Assembly (NCBI GenBank): GCA_030830965.1
Contig: JAURLX010000018.1
Location: 27,628 to 91,627 of the forward strand
Source: Verrucomicrobiota bacterium
Lineage (GTDB): Bacteria; Verrucomicrobiota; Verrucomicrobiia; Opitutales; UBA953
Reading direction: 5' to 3'
Length of the DNA stretch: 64,000 bases
Positions 36,048-46,000 of this stretch are shown here, piece by piece. Position numbers and translations under genes: made by a program. The notes under the pieces are model-generated. The model had not been told where the DNA came from. It was given only the letters and a program-made list of their open reading frames with translations, and ran no database searches. The number at the start of each line of letters is the position of its first letter. Position 1 is the first letter of the stretch.

Positions 36048-37133
36048 TCAAAGGGGCCAGCGTCCGTCGACGATGGGTCGACCGACAAGGCGGGACGGAT
36101 CGACGACGACATGCTTCACCTTTTGGCGCTTCCAGGTGTAGGTGATGTGAACCAGGCCGTCTGAAGCCTGGATGATGGAGGGGTAGCTGTATTCGCCGGG
36201 GTCGGATTCCAGGACGAGCGCGGCTCGCCAGTCCTTGCCGTCCTGGCTGACGGCGAGGTTCAGGGGCGTCCGCAGTCCGCCCCACTTGCCGGGCGTGCCG
36301 GCGACATGGTTGTAGACGATGAGATGCCGGCCGTCGGCCAAGGTGACGGCATCGGTGCCGCTGTTGTTGTTGGGGAGGGAACCTCGGGCCAACGGAGACC
36401 AGGTGCGTCCGCCATCGGAGGATTCGGTGGCGAAGACGAAGTCCTGCCGGGAACGGCCGAGGGCCATCAGACGTCCGCCGGGAAGGAACAGCACGCTGGG
36501 CTGGATGGCCTGGACGGCGACCCCGTCGTTGATCGGACCGGTCGTGGTCCAGGTCTTTCCGTCCAGAGCGAGTCTTTCGAAATGCACGGTCCAGCGGCTG
36601 TTCTTCTCGGCGCTCTCCGCGCTGCTCGGACAGAGGAGCGAGCCATCGGCCAGCTGCACCGGCTTGTTCTTGATCGGCCCTAGGTATCCGTCCGGCAGCC
36701 TTCGCGCGGGCGACCAGGTGCGTCCAAGGTCATCTGACGTACGCAGCTCACCCCACCAGGTCTGCGGACTAGGCCCGACTTTGTAGAAGAGCATCAGGGA
36801 CCCTTGCCTCGGCTGGAACAGGACGGGGTTCCAGCAGGGATGGCGAACCTGCAGCCCGTCCTTGTTCATCGGCTGGATGCCGTTGGCGACCTCGACGGCG
36901 GGAGTCCAGCCGCCGTCGACCTGGCGCGAGACCCAGATGCCCACGTCGGGATTCTTCTCACGGGTGCCCCCGAACCAGGCCGCGACGAGACCCGCCGGGG
37001 TTTCGGCGATGGTTGTCGCGTGAATCTGGGGGTGCGGGCCCGGCTCGTAGATGAACTCGCGGCGCAGGACGGGATCCCCGCCCGAGACGCAGGCGGACAA
37101 CAAGGCGCAGGATGCGAAGAGGATGGCTTTCAT
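36048..37133 (-). CDS. Sialidase-like (BNR) lipoprotein
   Basis: A 361-residue six-bladed-propeller protein of the sialidase superfamily (BNR_2 type). The N-terminus MKAILFASCALLSACVSGG ends in a lipobox (LSAC), so it is predicted to be a lipoprotein. Asp-box repeats SDDLGRTWSP and SSDGGRTWSP are clear, and a third, SQDGKDWRA, is degenerate. Similar PVC proteins may cleave sialic-acid-like or other glycosidic linkages, but many are uncharacterised. ATG 37133 sits in an ATGA overlap with the upstream sulfatase stop. The FG-GAP gene begins two bases later. The upstream open frame is not part of the protein. Confidence 0.87.
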   Translation of the reverse strand: MKAILFASCALLSACVSGGDPVLRREFIYEPGPHPQIHATTIAETPAGLVAAWFGGTREKNPDVGIWVSRQVDGGWTPAVEVANGIQPMNKDGLQVRHPCWNPVLFQPRQGSLMLFYKVGPSPQTWWGELRTSDDLGRTWSPARRLPDGYLGPIKNKPVQLADGSLLCPSSAESAEKNSRWTVHFERLALDGKTWTTTGPINDGVAVQAIQPSVLFLPGGRLMALGRSRQDFVFATESSDGGRTWSPLARGSLPNNNSGTDAVTLADGRHLIVYNHVAGTPGKWGGLRTPLNLAVSQDGKDWRAALVLESDPGEYSYPSIIQASDGLVHITYTWKRQKVKHVVVDPSRLVGRPIVDGRWPL

Positions 37134-38557
37134 TTCTTCTTGCTCGTCTGCTTCTTCTTGCCGTCCGCAACCTGCCAGGCCGGCTTCCAGTCCTCGACGT
37201 CGGTCCGGGCGCCCTTCAGGTAGTCGCCGATGCGGCGTGCGATCTCCGGATGTTCGGCGGCGACGTCCTTCTCCTCGGCCACATCGGCCGACAGGTCGTG
37301 CAGCCTCACGGTACGGTCGGGCCCCCCGGTGCGGATGCCCTTCCATCGTCCGTCCAGAAGCGCGGCCTGCTGGAAACCACGTTCGTGGAACTCCCAGTAT
37401 AGGAATTCGTGCTTCTTCTGGCCGTCCTTGCCAAGGAGGGCCGGCACCATGCTGATGGAGTCCTGGCCGGCGGGGGCCGTCGAACCCGCGAGCTCGGCGG
37501 CGGTGGCGAAGAAGTCGCCGGCATAGGAGACATGGCCGGTCTCCGTACCGGGACGCACACGGCCCGGCCACCAGGCGATGAAGGGAACGCGGATGCCTCC
37601 GTCGGTGAGGTCGCGTTTGTATCCCGAATAAGGACCGTTGGGGTCGAAACGCTCGGGATGGTGCCCGGCCTCGCGGTGGGGGCCGTTGTCGCTCGTGAAG
37701 ACGACGAGCGTCTCCTTCTCGATCCCCAGCTCACGGAGCTTGCGGAGCATGCGACCGACATAGCCGTCGAGCAGGGTGACGAGGGCGGCCTGGCCTTTGT
37801 CCGGATCGGGCCAGGAAGCCTCGGCATAGGGGCCGAAGTCCGGCGCGTCAGCGCCGTCCTTGAGGACGGCGGTGCGCTCGTTGTTGGCGTGGGGGATCAC
37901 CATCGACCAGTAGAGGAAGAACGGCCGGTCGCGGTTGCGCTCGACGAACCGCAGGCTCTCCTCGGCGAAGAGGTCGTCCGCAAACTTCTCCTTCTTGGTG
38001 GCGTAGCCGCCGCCATGGTCGCCCACCGGGGTGACGACGTTGGGCAGCGGCTCGCGCGTCTCGTTCCGCCAGAGGTAGTCGGGGAAATGATTGTGGGCGT
38101 GGTGCTGGCTGAGGAAGCCGTAGAACTCGTCGAAGCCCTGCTTGCGGGGCAGTCCGGACTCGGCGGCGCCGATGTCGCCGAGTCCCCATTTGCCGATGAG
38201 CGCAGTGCGGTAACCGGCCGACTGCAGGAACTTGGCCACGGTGAGGTCGCCCGCGCGCAGCGCCTGCGCCCCAGGGTTCTTGACGCCGGCATTCCCGCGC
38301 ACGCGGGTGTGGCCCTGATGGAGGCCGGTCATGAGGACGCTGCGTGAAGGCGCACAGACGGTCGCTCCGGCGTAGAACTGGGTGAAGCGCATGCCCTCCT
38401 TGGCCATGCGGTCAAGCTCGGGGGTGAGGATGACCTTCTGCCCGTAGCAGCCGAGGTCGGCGTAGCCGAGGTCGTCGGCCAGGATGTAGATGAGGTTGGG
38501 CTTGCGGTCCGCGGCCAAGGCCAGGGCACAGAGCAGCAGGGGAAGCAGGCTTCTCAT
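37130..38557 (-). CDS. Exported sulfatase (arylsulfatase-like)
   Basis: A 475-residue formylglycine sulfatase with a signal peptide (about 1-16), NLIYILADDLGYADLGCYG (21-39), CAPSR at 68-72, IGKWGLGDIG and FTSDNGPHREAGHHPERF. The DNGPH and HHP segments place it with arylsulfatase A-like S1 members, but the sulfated substrate is unknown. The C-terminus ends with a lysine-rich GKKKQTSKKK tail. ATG 38557 is chosen because the signal peptide starts there; the frame runs eight codons further upstream. The stop overlaps the start of the sialidase lipoprotein gene by four bases. Confidence 0.92.
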   Translation of the reverse strand: MRSLLPLLLCALALAADRKPNLIYILADDLGYADLGCYGQKVILTPELDRMAKEGMRFTQFYAGATVCAPSRSVLMTGLHQGHTRVRGNAGVKNPGAQALRAGDLTVAKFLQSAGYRTALIGKWGLGDIGAAESGLPRKQGFDEFYGFLSQHHAHNHFPDYLWRNETREPLPNVVTPVGDHGGGYATKKEKFADDLFAEESLRFVERNRDRPFFLYWSMVIPHANNERTAVLKDGADAPDFGPYAEASWPDPDKGQAALVTLLDGYVGRMLRKLRELGIEKETLVVFTSDNGPHREAGHHPERFDPNGPYSGYKRDLTDGGIRVPFIAWWPGRVRPGTETGHVSYAGDFFATAAELAGSTAPAGQDSISMVPALLGKDGQKKHEFLYWEFHERGFQQAALLDGRWKGIRTGGPDRTVRLHDLSADVAEEKDVAAEHPEIARRIGDYLKGARTDVEDWKPAWQVADGKKKQTSKKK

Positions 38558-38619
38558 GGGGCCAGGAAGATATGAGGGCAAGGCGGGTCGAAATCGATGC
38601 CTTAGTTCGAGACCGAGCC

Positions 38620-40710
38620 TCAGCGACCCAGGTGGCGACGCAGGAATTCGAAGGTGCCGACGCCGTTGATCCAGTGGCCGCCGTCGAAGTGCTCGATGAC
38701 GGCGTCCCCGGGCCTTCCGATGCGTACGTAATGGCGCCGGACCTTGGCGAACTCATGGTCGACCCACTCGTCCAGGCCGACGCCGTCGGCGTGGCCGCGC
38801 TCGACCATGAAGGGACGCGGGGCGATCAGGGCCGCCATCTCGGCGTAGTTGTAGGTGCCGCCCAAGTTCCACTCGGGGATCTCATACTCGTGGGTCTTCA
38901 CGTAGGACATAGGCATCGAGGTCGAACCGACCTTGCGCACCCACTCATTGAAGTCGCCGCTGCAGATGCTGAGGCAGTAGCCGTCGAGGACGGCCGGGGT
39001 TCGCATGGCCGACTTGCCGCCGTAGCTCAGGCCGTAGAAGGCGACTTTCGAGGGATCGACCTCCGACAGGCCGCCCAGCCACTCGAGGATGCGCCGGTGC
39101 TGGCCGTTGATGACGCTGTAAAGGCTCAGGCCGAGGGGCTGGAGCTTGCGCTGCAGGACGCGGAAGGCGTCGCCGCCGCGGTAGGGGTTGTGCGGTGAGA
39201 AGGTGACGTATCCGCGCTCGGCCAGGCGGAGGGCGAAGGCGCGATAGGGCTTGTAGGCGGCGGAATCCTGATGGTCGTTGAGGACGTCCTCGGGCAGGCC
39301 CTCGAGTCCGTGCTGGCAGACGACGACCGGGCGCCTTTCGCCGGGCGGGATGTCCTTGGGGACGGCCAGCCAGCCCCAGGCGGGCACGCCCTGCCAGACG
39401 TCCATCATGACCTCATGGATCCTCACCCTGTCGGTCTCTCGCACGAGACGCGACCGCACGTTCGCCGGCACGTCCGGATCGGGCAGACGACCGATGACCT
39501 GCTGTTCGAACTTACGTCGCTCCAAGGCGACGAAGGCGGGGAAATCGGCCGGCTTGGGCGGCACGCGCTTCCAGAAGGTGTTCTGGCGCACGGCGTCATT
39601 GAGATCGAACCTTGCCTGCAGATGACGGGTGAGGGCGCCCACGAGCCGCTGCTGTCTCGACGGGTCGAGGACGATGGTCGGCGCCGTCGCCCCGACGTTC
39701 GGGCCGAAGAGCTCGGTCATCGGGTCGGCGTCCGGCTTGGCGACGCGCAGCCAGTCGCCTCCGCGCAGGCGCTGGGCCCGAAGGGCCTCGGAGCGAGCGT
39801 CCGACTCCGACACGGCGGGTATCCGCCCGGGCGCGGCCAGGACACGGGCGTTGGGAACGCGAGGTACGCCTTCCCAGGGGGTCAAAGCCTTGGGGATGAC
39901 GACCAGCGGACGCGGAGCCACCAACAAGGCCAGTTCGGCGGCGCCGAAATCCCTCAGGATTCCGCAGAGGTTCCGGTCGATGGGCTCGGACCACAGGGAC
40001 TCCCGCGGACCGAAGAAGCCGACCAAGGCAGACCGGGCGATGCGTTCATCTAGAGCGGCGAGATGAAGTCCGACATGTCCGCCCTCCCCTTCTCCGATGA
40101 GGCTGATGCTCGCCTGCGGGTCGAGCCGACCGATCCAACCGACCAAGGCCCGCGCGGCGTCGACTTCCAGGCCGGGCACGCTGATTCCCTGCACGAACGC
40201 CTGTCGGTAGATCCACTCACGATGCGAGACGTGCGCACGCATGCCGGTCCGGGAATCCTCGCTGTGCGCGACACCGCGGCTGATCAGCTGCAGGGCCACG
40301 AGCGTCCCTCCCGCGGGCATCGGATGTCGCGAGACCGCGGCCTCCACGGTGTCGTCGGCATCCGGCAGCAGAAGGACCCACGGGCCCGTGAGCGTGCCAT
40401 GGAGGACACCCTCGGCGAAGACTCCCGGGGTCACTTCGAGGCTGAATGACCTGAGCGATCCTTCTCCCGTCAAAATCATCCTGCCAGGAGAAGGCGGGGC
40501 CAGCTCCACGCCCAGAGCAGCGGCAAGCTTCGCCCGATCGGGCGCCCGCGTCGCTGGCGCAGCGGCCATAAGACGGTCGGCCATGCGGTCGATCCCGGCG
40601 ACCATGCTGCCGGACCATCCGGCCTGCGGCTCGGGCGGCAGGGGCTTCGTACCGGGCAGGGACTGTCCGAAAGCCGAGACCGCCAGGAGCAATGCGGAGA
40701 TTCGCATCAT
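38620..40710 (-). CDS. Exported double alpha/beta hydrolase (acetylxylan-esterase-like)
   Basis: A 696-residue protein with a short signal peptide (about 1-15) and two alpha/beta-hydrolase-like halves. The C-terminal half (about 420-696) keeps a good nucleophile elbow, FYGLSYGGKSA, with VVVCQHGLEG before it and a His in FDGGHWINGVGTFEFL at the end. In the N-terminal half (about 100-330) the equivalent elbow is LIGEGEGGHVGLH, with Glu where Ser is expected, so it is probably non-catalytic. The protein likely deacylates polysaccharides. The ATG at 40710 overlaps the upstream phosphoesterase stop (ATGATG with TGA inside), showing tight coupling. Confidence 0.85.
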   Translation of the reverse strand: MMRISALLLAVSAFGQSLPGTKPLPPEPQAGWSGSMVAGIDRMADRLMAAAPATRAPDRAKLAAALGVELAPPSPGRMILTGEGSLRSFSLEVTPGVFAEGVLHGTLTGPWVLLLPDADDTVEAAVSRHPMPAGGTLVALQLISRGVAHSEDSRTGMRAHVSHREWIYRQAFVQGISVPGLEVDAARALVGWIGRLDPQASISLIGEGEGGHVGLHLAALDERIARSALVGFFGPRESLWSEPIDRNLCGILRDFGAAELALLVAPRPLVVIPKALTPWEGVPRVPNARVLAAPGRIPAVSESDARSEALRAQRLRGGDWLRVAKPDADPMTELFGPNVGATAPTIVLDPSRQQRLVGALTRHLQARFDLNDAVRQNTFWKRVPPKPADFPAFVALERRKFEQQVIGRLPDPDVPANVRSRLVRETDRVRIHEVMMDVWQGVPAWGWLAVPKDIPPGERRPVVVCQHGLEGLPEDVLNDHQDSAAYKPYRAFALRLAERGYVTFSPHNPYRGGDAFRVLQRKLQPLGLSLYSVINGQHRRILEWLGGLSEVDPSKVAFYGLSYGGKSAMRTPAVLDGYCLSICSGDFNEWVRKVGSTSMPMSYVKTHEYEIPEWNLGGTYNYAEMAALIAPRPFMVERGHADGVGLDEWVDHEFAKVRRHYVRIGRPGDAVIEHFDGGHWINGVGTFEFLRRHLGR

Positions 40711-41846
40711 CCGTGTAGCCTGACCGCGAAGCGCCAACGAGGATCGTCCCAGTAGTGCGGATCGCCGCGGTCCTGTCGCAGGGGCGAGAAGGTACGCACG
40801 GAGACGGTGCGTCCGTCGGGCTCGAAGGTCAGCAGGCGCATCCATCCGTCGCCACCGTTGCCCTTGTGGTCGGATCCTCCGCCGAAGCCCTGCGCGTTGA
40901 AGAGCATCTGGTGCACGGTGCGCCCGGAGTCGGACAGGTCGGTCCGGTAGCCGACGTGCGCGGCCATCTCGTGGCCGTTGAGGACGAACTCCATCTGCGG
41001 GGCGCCCTTCACGAGACGCTGCCAGAGGTCCTCGCCGTCATGGGTGTCACCCTGCTTGCCGGTGCCGTAGGTGTACGGATTGCCCGGACGCCTGCGATTA
41101 CCGTCCTGTCCGTCACGGAGGTTGGATGGCGTGAGGTAATCATGGACGAGCAGGAGTCCCGTGTGGTCCTTGTAGGCGGGGCGACGCACGAGCGCGGATG
41201 CCCAGTCGACCACGGTTTTGCGCGGTCCCCATTCGAGAGAAAGAATCAGCAGACGGCGTCCGTCGGGCGCCTTGAAATCGTAGGCGGCGTTCTCGAGGGT
41301 GGGCTTGCCGCATGCCGCCAAGGGCGAGTCGATGCGGAGGGCCGCGGCACCCTGGTTATAGTTGACGGGGAAATAGTCGTTGAACTGGGTCTCCCGCGTC
41401 TCGGCCGCACGCTCACCGTAGTCATGATTGCCGGTGGTGTGGATCACGGGCATCTCATCGGCCAGCGGTAGCAGGGCCCGACGGGCGGAGGACCACTGGG
41501 ACTCTGAATTCTGGTCGCCGTAACCCCGGCCGCCGCCGACCTTGATGGCGTTCTGCTCGACAAGGTCGCCCTCATGCAGGGCAAGCTGGATGTTCCAGGC
41601 CTTGCGATGCTCGCGCACCCAGCGGGTCATGCGGTCGAAGTGCGCCTGGTTCTTGGCGTACTTGGCATAGTTCTGGGTGTCAGGGAACACCAGGACGCTC
41701 CAGCCGGCCCCGGGACCTCGGTCCGGGTCGACCAGCTCGGGCGGCGGCAGCGCGATCGGCTTCTCCTGCGCCCTGAGGGCGGCGAAGAAGGGCAGCGCGG
41801 CAGCGGCCTTGAGGAGAGATCGGCGGTGGAGTGCGCGGGGATTCAC
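40707..41846 (-). CDS. Tat-exported metallophosphoesterase
   Basis: A 379-residue calcineurin-like phosphoesterase with a Tat-like signal, HRRSLLKAAAALPFFAAL, at the N-terminus. The dinuclear metal site is readable: VFPDTQNY (Asp), LHEGDLVE (Asp), TTGNHDYG (Asn-His), LLVHDYLT (His) and NGHEMAAH (two His). It likely hydrolyses phosphomonoesters or diesters in the periplasm. It follows the sialidase gene by ten bases and overlaps the double hydrolase gene downstream. Most conserved residues are present, so it is probably active. Confidence 0.9.
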   Translation of the reverse strand: MNPRALHRRSLLKAAAALPFFAALRAQEKPIALPPPELVDPDRGPGAGWSVLVFPDTQNYAKYAKNQAHFDRMTRWVREHRKAWNIQLALHEGDLVEQNAIKVGGGRGYGDQNSESQWSSARRALLPLADEMPVIHTTGNHDYGERAAETRETQFNDYFPVNYNQGAAALRIDSPLAACGKPTLENAAYDFKAPDGRRLLILSLEWGPRKTVVDWASALVRRPAYKDHTGLLLVHDYLTPSNLRDGQDGNRRRPGNPYTYGTGKQGDTHDGEDLWQRLVKGAPQMEFVLNGHEMAAHVGYRTDLSDSGRTVHQMLFNAQGFGGGSDHKGNGGDGWMRLLTFEPDGRTVSVRTFSPLRQDRGDPHYWDDPRWRFAVRLHG

Positions 41847-41856
41847 AGGGACGGGT

Positions 41857-42987
41857 TCAGGAGCCGGTCAGCCACGCGAGCGAGACGCGACGGATGCGGA
41901 GGTGGTTGAGGTGCGAGCGCTTCTTGCTGTCGCCCGCGCAGTAGGCCAGCAGGACGGCGTCGCCTTCGAAATGGATGGCGGTGTAGCAATACCAGCCGTC
42001 AGGGTCGGCCTCCAGCAGACGCTGGCCTCCCCAGGTGCGACCGCCATCCTTGGAGACCGAGGCCACGAGGGGCGTGCGCAGACCTTTGGTGAAGGGAAAC
42101 GTTCCGGAGTGGTCGTTGTGCAGGCAGAGGAGATTCACGGTGCCGGGTATGGGACGGATGCTGGCCGGGGACACCGGACTGGCCAGCGTCGTGGGCTCAG
42201 GCGACGACCAGGATCGGCCGCCGTCCTTGGAGCGAAATCCATACTGGAATCCTGCGTCCGTTCGCGCCCATGAAAAGAGCGTGCCGTCCGACAGTTCGAC
42301 CACGCCCGGCTCCTGCAGCCCCGAAGAGGAACGGACGGGCATCGCCCACCAGCTGGCGGACTCGGCCCACGTGCGGCCCTCATCATCGGAGATGAGCCAC
42401 TGTGCGATCGCACGGGCGTCGAAGGAGCGCGAGCTGTCAGGGTCGGTCTCGCGCGACCGGTGGAAGGCCAGCGGCACGACCAATCGGCCCTTGGAGGTCT
42501 GGATGACACGGTCATTGTTGAGCACGAAGTAGCCGGGGGCCTGCCCCACCCTCACGGGCTGGCTCCAGGTAGCCGCCTCGTCGGCGGAGGTCCGCATGAC
42601 GACGTGACAGTCGAGCCAGCTGTTCTTCTCGAGGTAGAACAGCGCGATCGCGCCGCTTTTGAGACGGAGCAGCGAGACGCTCATGATGTTCCGACGTCCA
42701 TGGTTCTCGATGGCGATCTTAGGCGGTGACCAGGTGAGGCCGGCGTCACGGGATTCGACGGAAAGCAGCCGGGCGGCTCCGTCGTCGGCTCCGCTGGTCC
42801 CGAAATATCCGGTGTAGATGAAAAGGACCCGGCCGTCCTTGAGCTTGATGAACGAGCCCTCGGAGTTGCGTGGGTTGTCCTTGCCCGGATCGAGCTGCAG
42901 CACGGTCCGGCTCTGCGGGTTCTCAAAAGGTGACTGGTCGAATGCGCCGAGCGGCAGCGCGGCCAGAAGGCAGAGCAGGAGTCTCAT
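41857..42987 (-). CDS. Exported sialidase-like (BNR) protein
   Basis: A 376-residue exported propeller with signal peptide MRLLLCLLAALPLGA. It contains four clear Asp boxes: SRDAGLTWSPP, SDDEGRTWAES, SKDGGRSWSSP and SKDGGRTWGG. The overall plan matches PVC exo-alpha-sialidase-like proteins (BNR_2). RSSSGLQEPGVVELSDGTLF and GTVNLLCLHNDHSG are typical interior strands. The glycosidic linkage it cuts, if any, is unknown. Unlike the sialidase-like protein at 36048, it has no lipobox, so it is probably soluble in the periplasm or secreted. The 66-base gap to the upstream multidomain gene shows no clear terminator. Confidence 0.88.
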   Translation of the reverse strand: MRLLLCLLAALPLGAFDQSPFENPQSRTVLQLDPGKDNPRNSEGSFIKLKDGRVLFIYTGYFGTSGADDGAARLLSVESRDAGLTWSPPKIAIENHGRRNIMSVSLLRLKSGAIALFYLEKNSWLDCHVVMRTSADEAATWSQPVRVGQAPGYFVLNNDRVIQTSKGRLVVPLAFHRSRETDPDSSRSFDARAIAQWLISDDEGRTWAESASWWAMPVRSSSGLQEPGVVELSDGTLFSWARTDAGFQYGFRSKDGGRSWSSPEPTTLASPVSPASIRPIPGTVNLLCLHNDHSGTFPFTKGLRTPLVASVSKDGGRTWGGQRLLEADPDGWYCYTAIHFEGDAVLLAYCAGDSKKRSHLNHLRIRRVSLAWLTGS

Positions 42988-43053
42988 GGGGCGGCCGCAT
43001 CCTGGGGCCTTCCGGGAACTGCGACAATTAAATGATGCCCTGCAGTCCGGCCT

Positions 43054-46000
43054 TCACTCCACGATCAGGACACCCCGCATGAGTTGGGAATGACCGGGAA
43101 AACTGCACAGGTAAGGATAACGGCCCGGCCGGGCGGGCGCGGTGAAGTAGATGGTGGTCCGGGAACCAGGGTCGAGGACCCTGGTGTGGACGAGCACGTC
43201 CTGCGAATCAGGGACATAGTGCCGATCTAACCCGTCGGGCAGCGCGACCATTCGCGCGGCGGCCTCCCCGACCCGGTCCTCGGATCCGGGTCCCACCAGC
43301 ACCCAGTTATGGGGCATGACGTCGGGGTTCTCGAAGGTGAGCGCCACGGGCTTGCCGGCCTTGGCCCTGAGTTCTTTCTGCACGTAATTCAGGGCGCCGC
43401 CGGCCTGGATCTTCAGGACGACGGGGTCGGGTCCGCACAGTTCGGTCTCCCAACGCACGGGACGACCCTTGCCGGATGTCACGCTCACGGCGTCATGCGC
43501 ATGCGCCGGAATCTTCGGGATGGCACGGTAGCCGGGATACTCCTTGTAAGGCTCGCTCAAGGCATGCACGGAAAGGAAGACCTCGGCTTCGTCGCCGATA
43601 CGGATGTGCAGCTGGCTGCAGGGCAGGAGCTGCGGCAGATGGACGAACATCGAGCGACCGCTGGGATCGGCATGCACGCCCTCGACCGTGAGCACGTCGT
43701 GCGCGACCACCTCAGGATGTCGGACGGAATACTCGGGCGACCCGTAGGCGCGGCTGTAACGGTAGTTCCAGGCCTGCGCAAAGGGCTTGGCGCGGCCGGC
43801 CTCACTCACGGGGGAGTCAAAGGTCAGGATGACGCCGTTGTCGCGGACTTCATGACCGATGAGCACGGGGGCGCCGCCGACATGCCGGACGCGGTGGATG
43901 CACCCGTCGTCAGGGGTGTAACTGCCCCACCCCTGCATGCCGGTGACGTAAAGATGCCCGTCGGCGGGGCTGAACCGGCCGGTCTGCGCCCCGGATCGGA
44001 AGGCGCCGGTGATGCGCTGCGCGGCACCCTGCCAGACTCCGGCGACTTTCTGCCGGCTGACGGCCCATGCGCTTCCGGTGCCGAAGGAGAAATGCAGCAG
44101 ATTGCCCGCGCCGGCCAGCGACGGCCAGCGGCCGCGGCCGAGGAAGACCTGGCCGGCGCTGGAATTGTCCTCGCCGCGCGGAAGATGGACGAAGGGCGGC
44201 GTCGGCGCACGGCCGTCCCGCGGCCCGCCCGCGCCGAAATGCGCACCTTCGCTGAAACCGGCCTCGACCATGCAGACGGCCGACGAAGGCGTCCAGTCAC
44301 CCTCCTGCACGCTCGACGTGATGAATCGTCCATCGGGCGAGACGGCCACGCCGTTAGGATTACGCAGTCCGGTGGCGAGGACCTCGACCTTGTCCGGCAG
44401 GGTCAGACGCAGCACCCCTTGGTTACCCGAGGCGACATAGAGACGGCCGGCGTCGTCGGCGTCGAGGCCGACCACGAAATCATGTCCGCCCGGCGAGGTA
44501 ACGTAGCCGTTGAAGAGACACTCGTAGTAGTCGGCCTCGCCGTCCGCGTTGAGATCATGCAGGCGGGTGATCTGGTCGCGTCCAAGGACGAGCACTTTTC
44601 CGTCAACGACCCTCACGCCAAGGGCATGGTGCAGGCCGGTGGCGTAACGTCGCCAGGTCACGTTGTCGCTCGAAAGTCCGCGCAGGACCCACACCTCGCC
44701 CGTCATGGTGCACACGGCCGCGGAACCGTCGGGCAGGAAGTCGATGCCGCTGATGAAGAACAGCGTCCCGTAGGGGTTTTCAAATGGGATGCCTATGGTG
44801 TCCACGGCGAAGGGCTTCTGATCGCCGCGCGTGACTTGCGTGGTGAGCTCCTTGGTCCAACGCGCAGGTCCGCCCCTGGTCAGAAGCTCGAGCGCGGCCT
44901 CATCGGTCTGCCACGCGGAAATGAGGCGACGCTTCCCTTCCTGCTCGTAGGCGAAGATGACCTCATCCCCATGACGGTAGAAGCCAAGATAACGCGCCCC
45001 CTTCGGGAGCACGGGATTCTTCTCCCGGGCGAAGGTCTTGCCGACGACGGCCGGGCCGTTCGCGAAGCCGTGTCGGAAATCGCTGAGGCGCACGAAACCG
45101 CCCCGCCAACGGGCGCGGAAGGACAGGGTCTCGGGATCGAAAGCGGCCGCCTCCTCACCCTTGCGCACCCAGACGGCCTTGGGGACGGTCATGCCGTCGA
45201 TCCTCAGCACGCCGCTGAACAACGAGCCATGTTCGGCCGCGGCCCAACGCCCGTCCTTCCAGGTCACGGCGTCGTTCTGGTTGCCCCAGTGACCTTGGTT
45301 GCCGCCGTCGAGTCCGGGAAAGGAGGGGATGAGCGCAGGAAGCGGGCGGACTCCCGTGAACGTCCCGGCCTGCTTGCCGTAGTAATCGTACACCCGGTCG
45401 CGGTTCACGGCATGACTCGCATGCGGATCCTGCTCAGGACGGAGCGGTTCAGGCCGAGGGGTGAAGGACGCCACCGGAGGCGCAGGGGACTTCGGCGCGG
45501 CGGCCCCGAGGTCGTCAAAGCTCCAGAGGCCGATGGTGTTGTCCATCCGCAGGCGCGGCCCTTCGACCTTGCGGGGCTTCATCACGCCACGGGAGACGCG
45601 GACATCATCGACGAGTCCGTCACAGCCGATACCGCCCTCGACAAGCCGTCCGAAGGCCATCTTGTCCGGCGCAGGCCCATCCACGGTCGGCCCGGGCTTG
45701 CGCTCAAGGACGACCTTGCCGTCGACCCAAAGGGTCACGGTCACGTCATCGAGGCTGACAAGGAGGTCGTGCCACCTGCCGTCGCAGATGTCCACGGTCG
45801 AGACGAAGTTCCCCCCGCGTCCGGGCGCAAAGAGGCTCAGGCATCCGGTGCGCGTCATCGTGTAGACCTCCCAGTGGCGCCCCGAGCTCTTCGGCCCGGC
45901 GGCGACGACGATGTTGTATCCTTTCCTTGAATCGAGCTTCACGCGCGCCTCCACCGTGACGGGCCAGCGGAAGACGTCGGGGTGCGCAGGCACGACCTGG

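Noticed and set aside
43309..45930. 873-codon open frame on the plus strand inside the multidomain gene
   Set aside because: It is antisense to the 1302-residue protein, whose domains are clear. The frame's composition is the mirror of GC-rich codons, with no recognisable domain.
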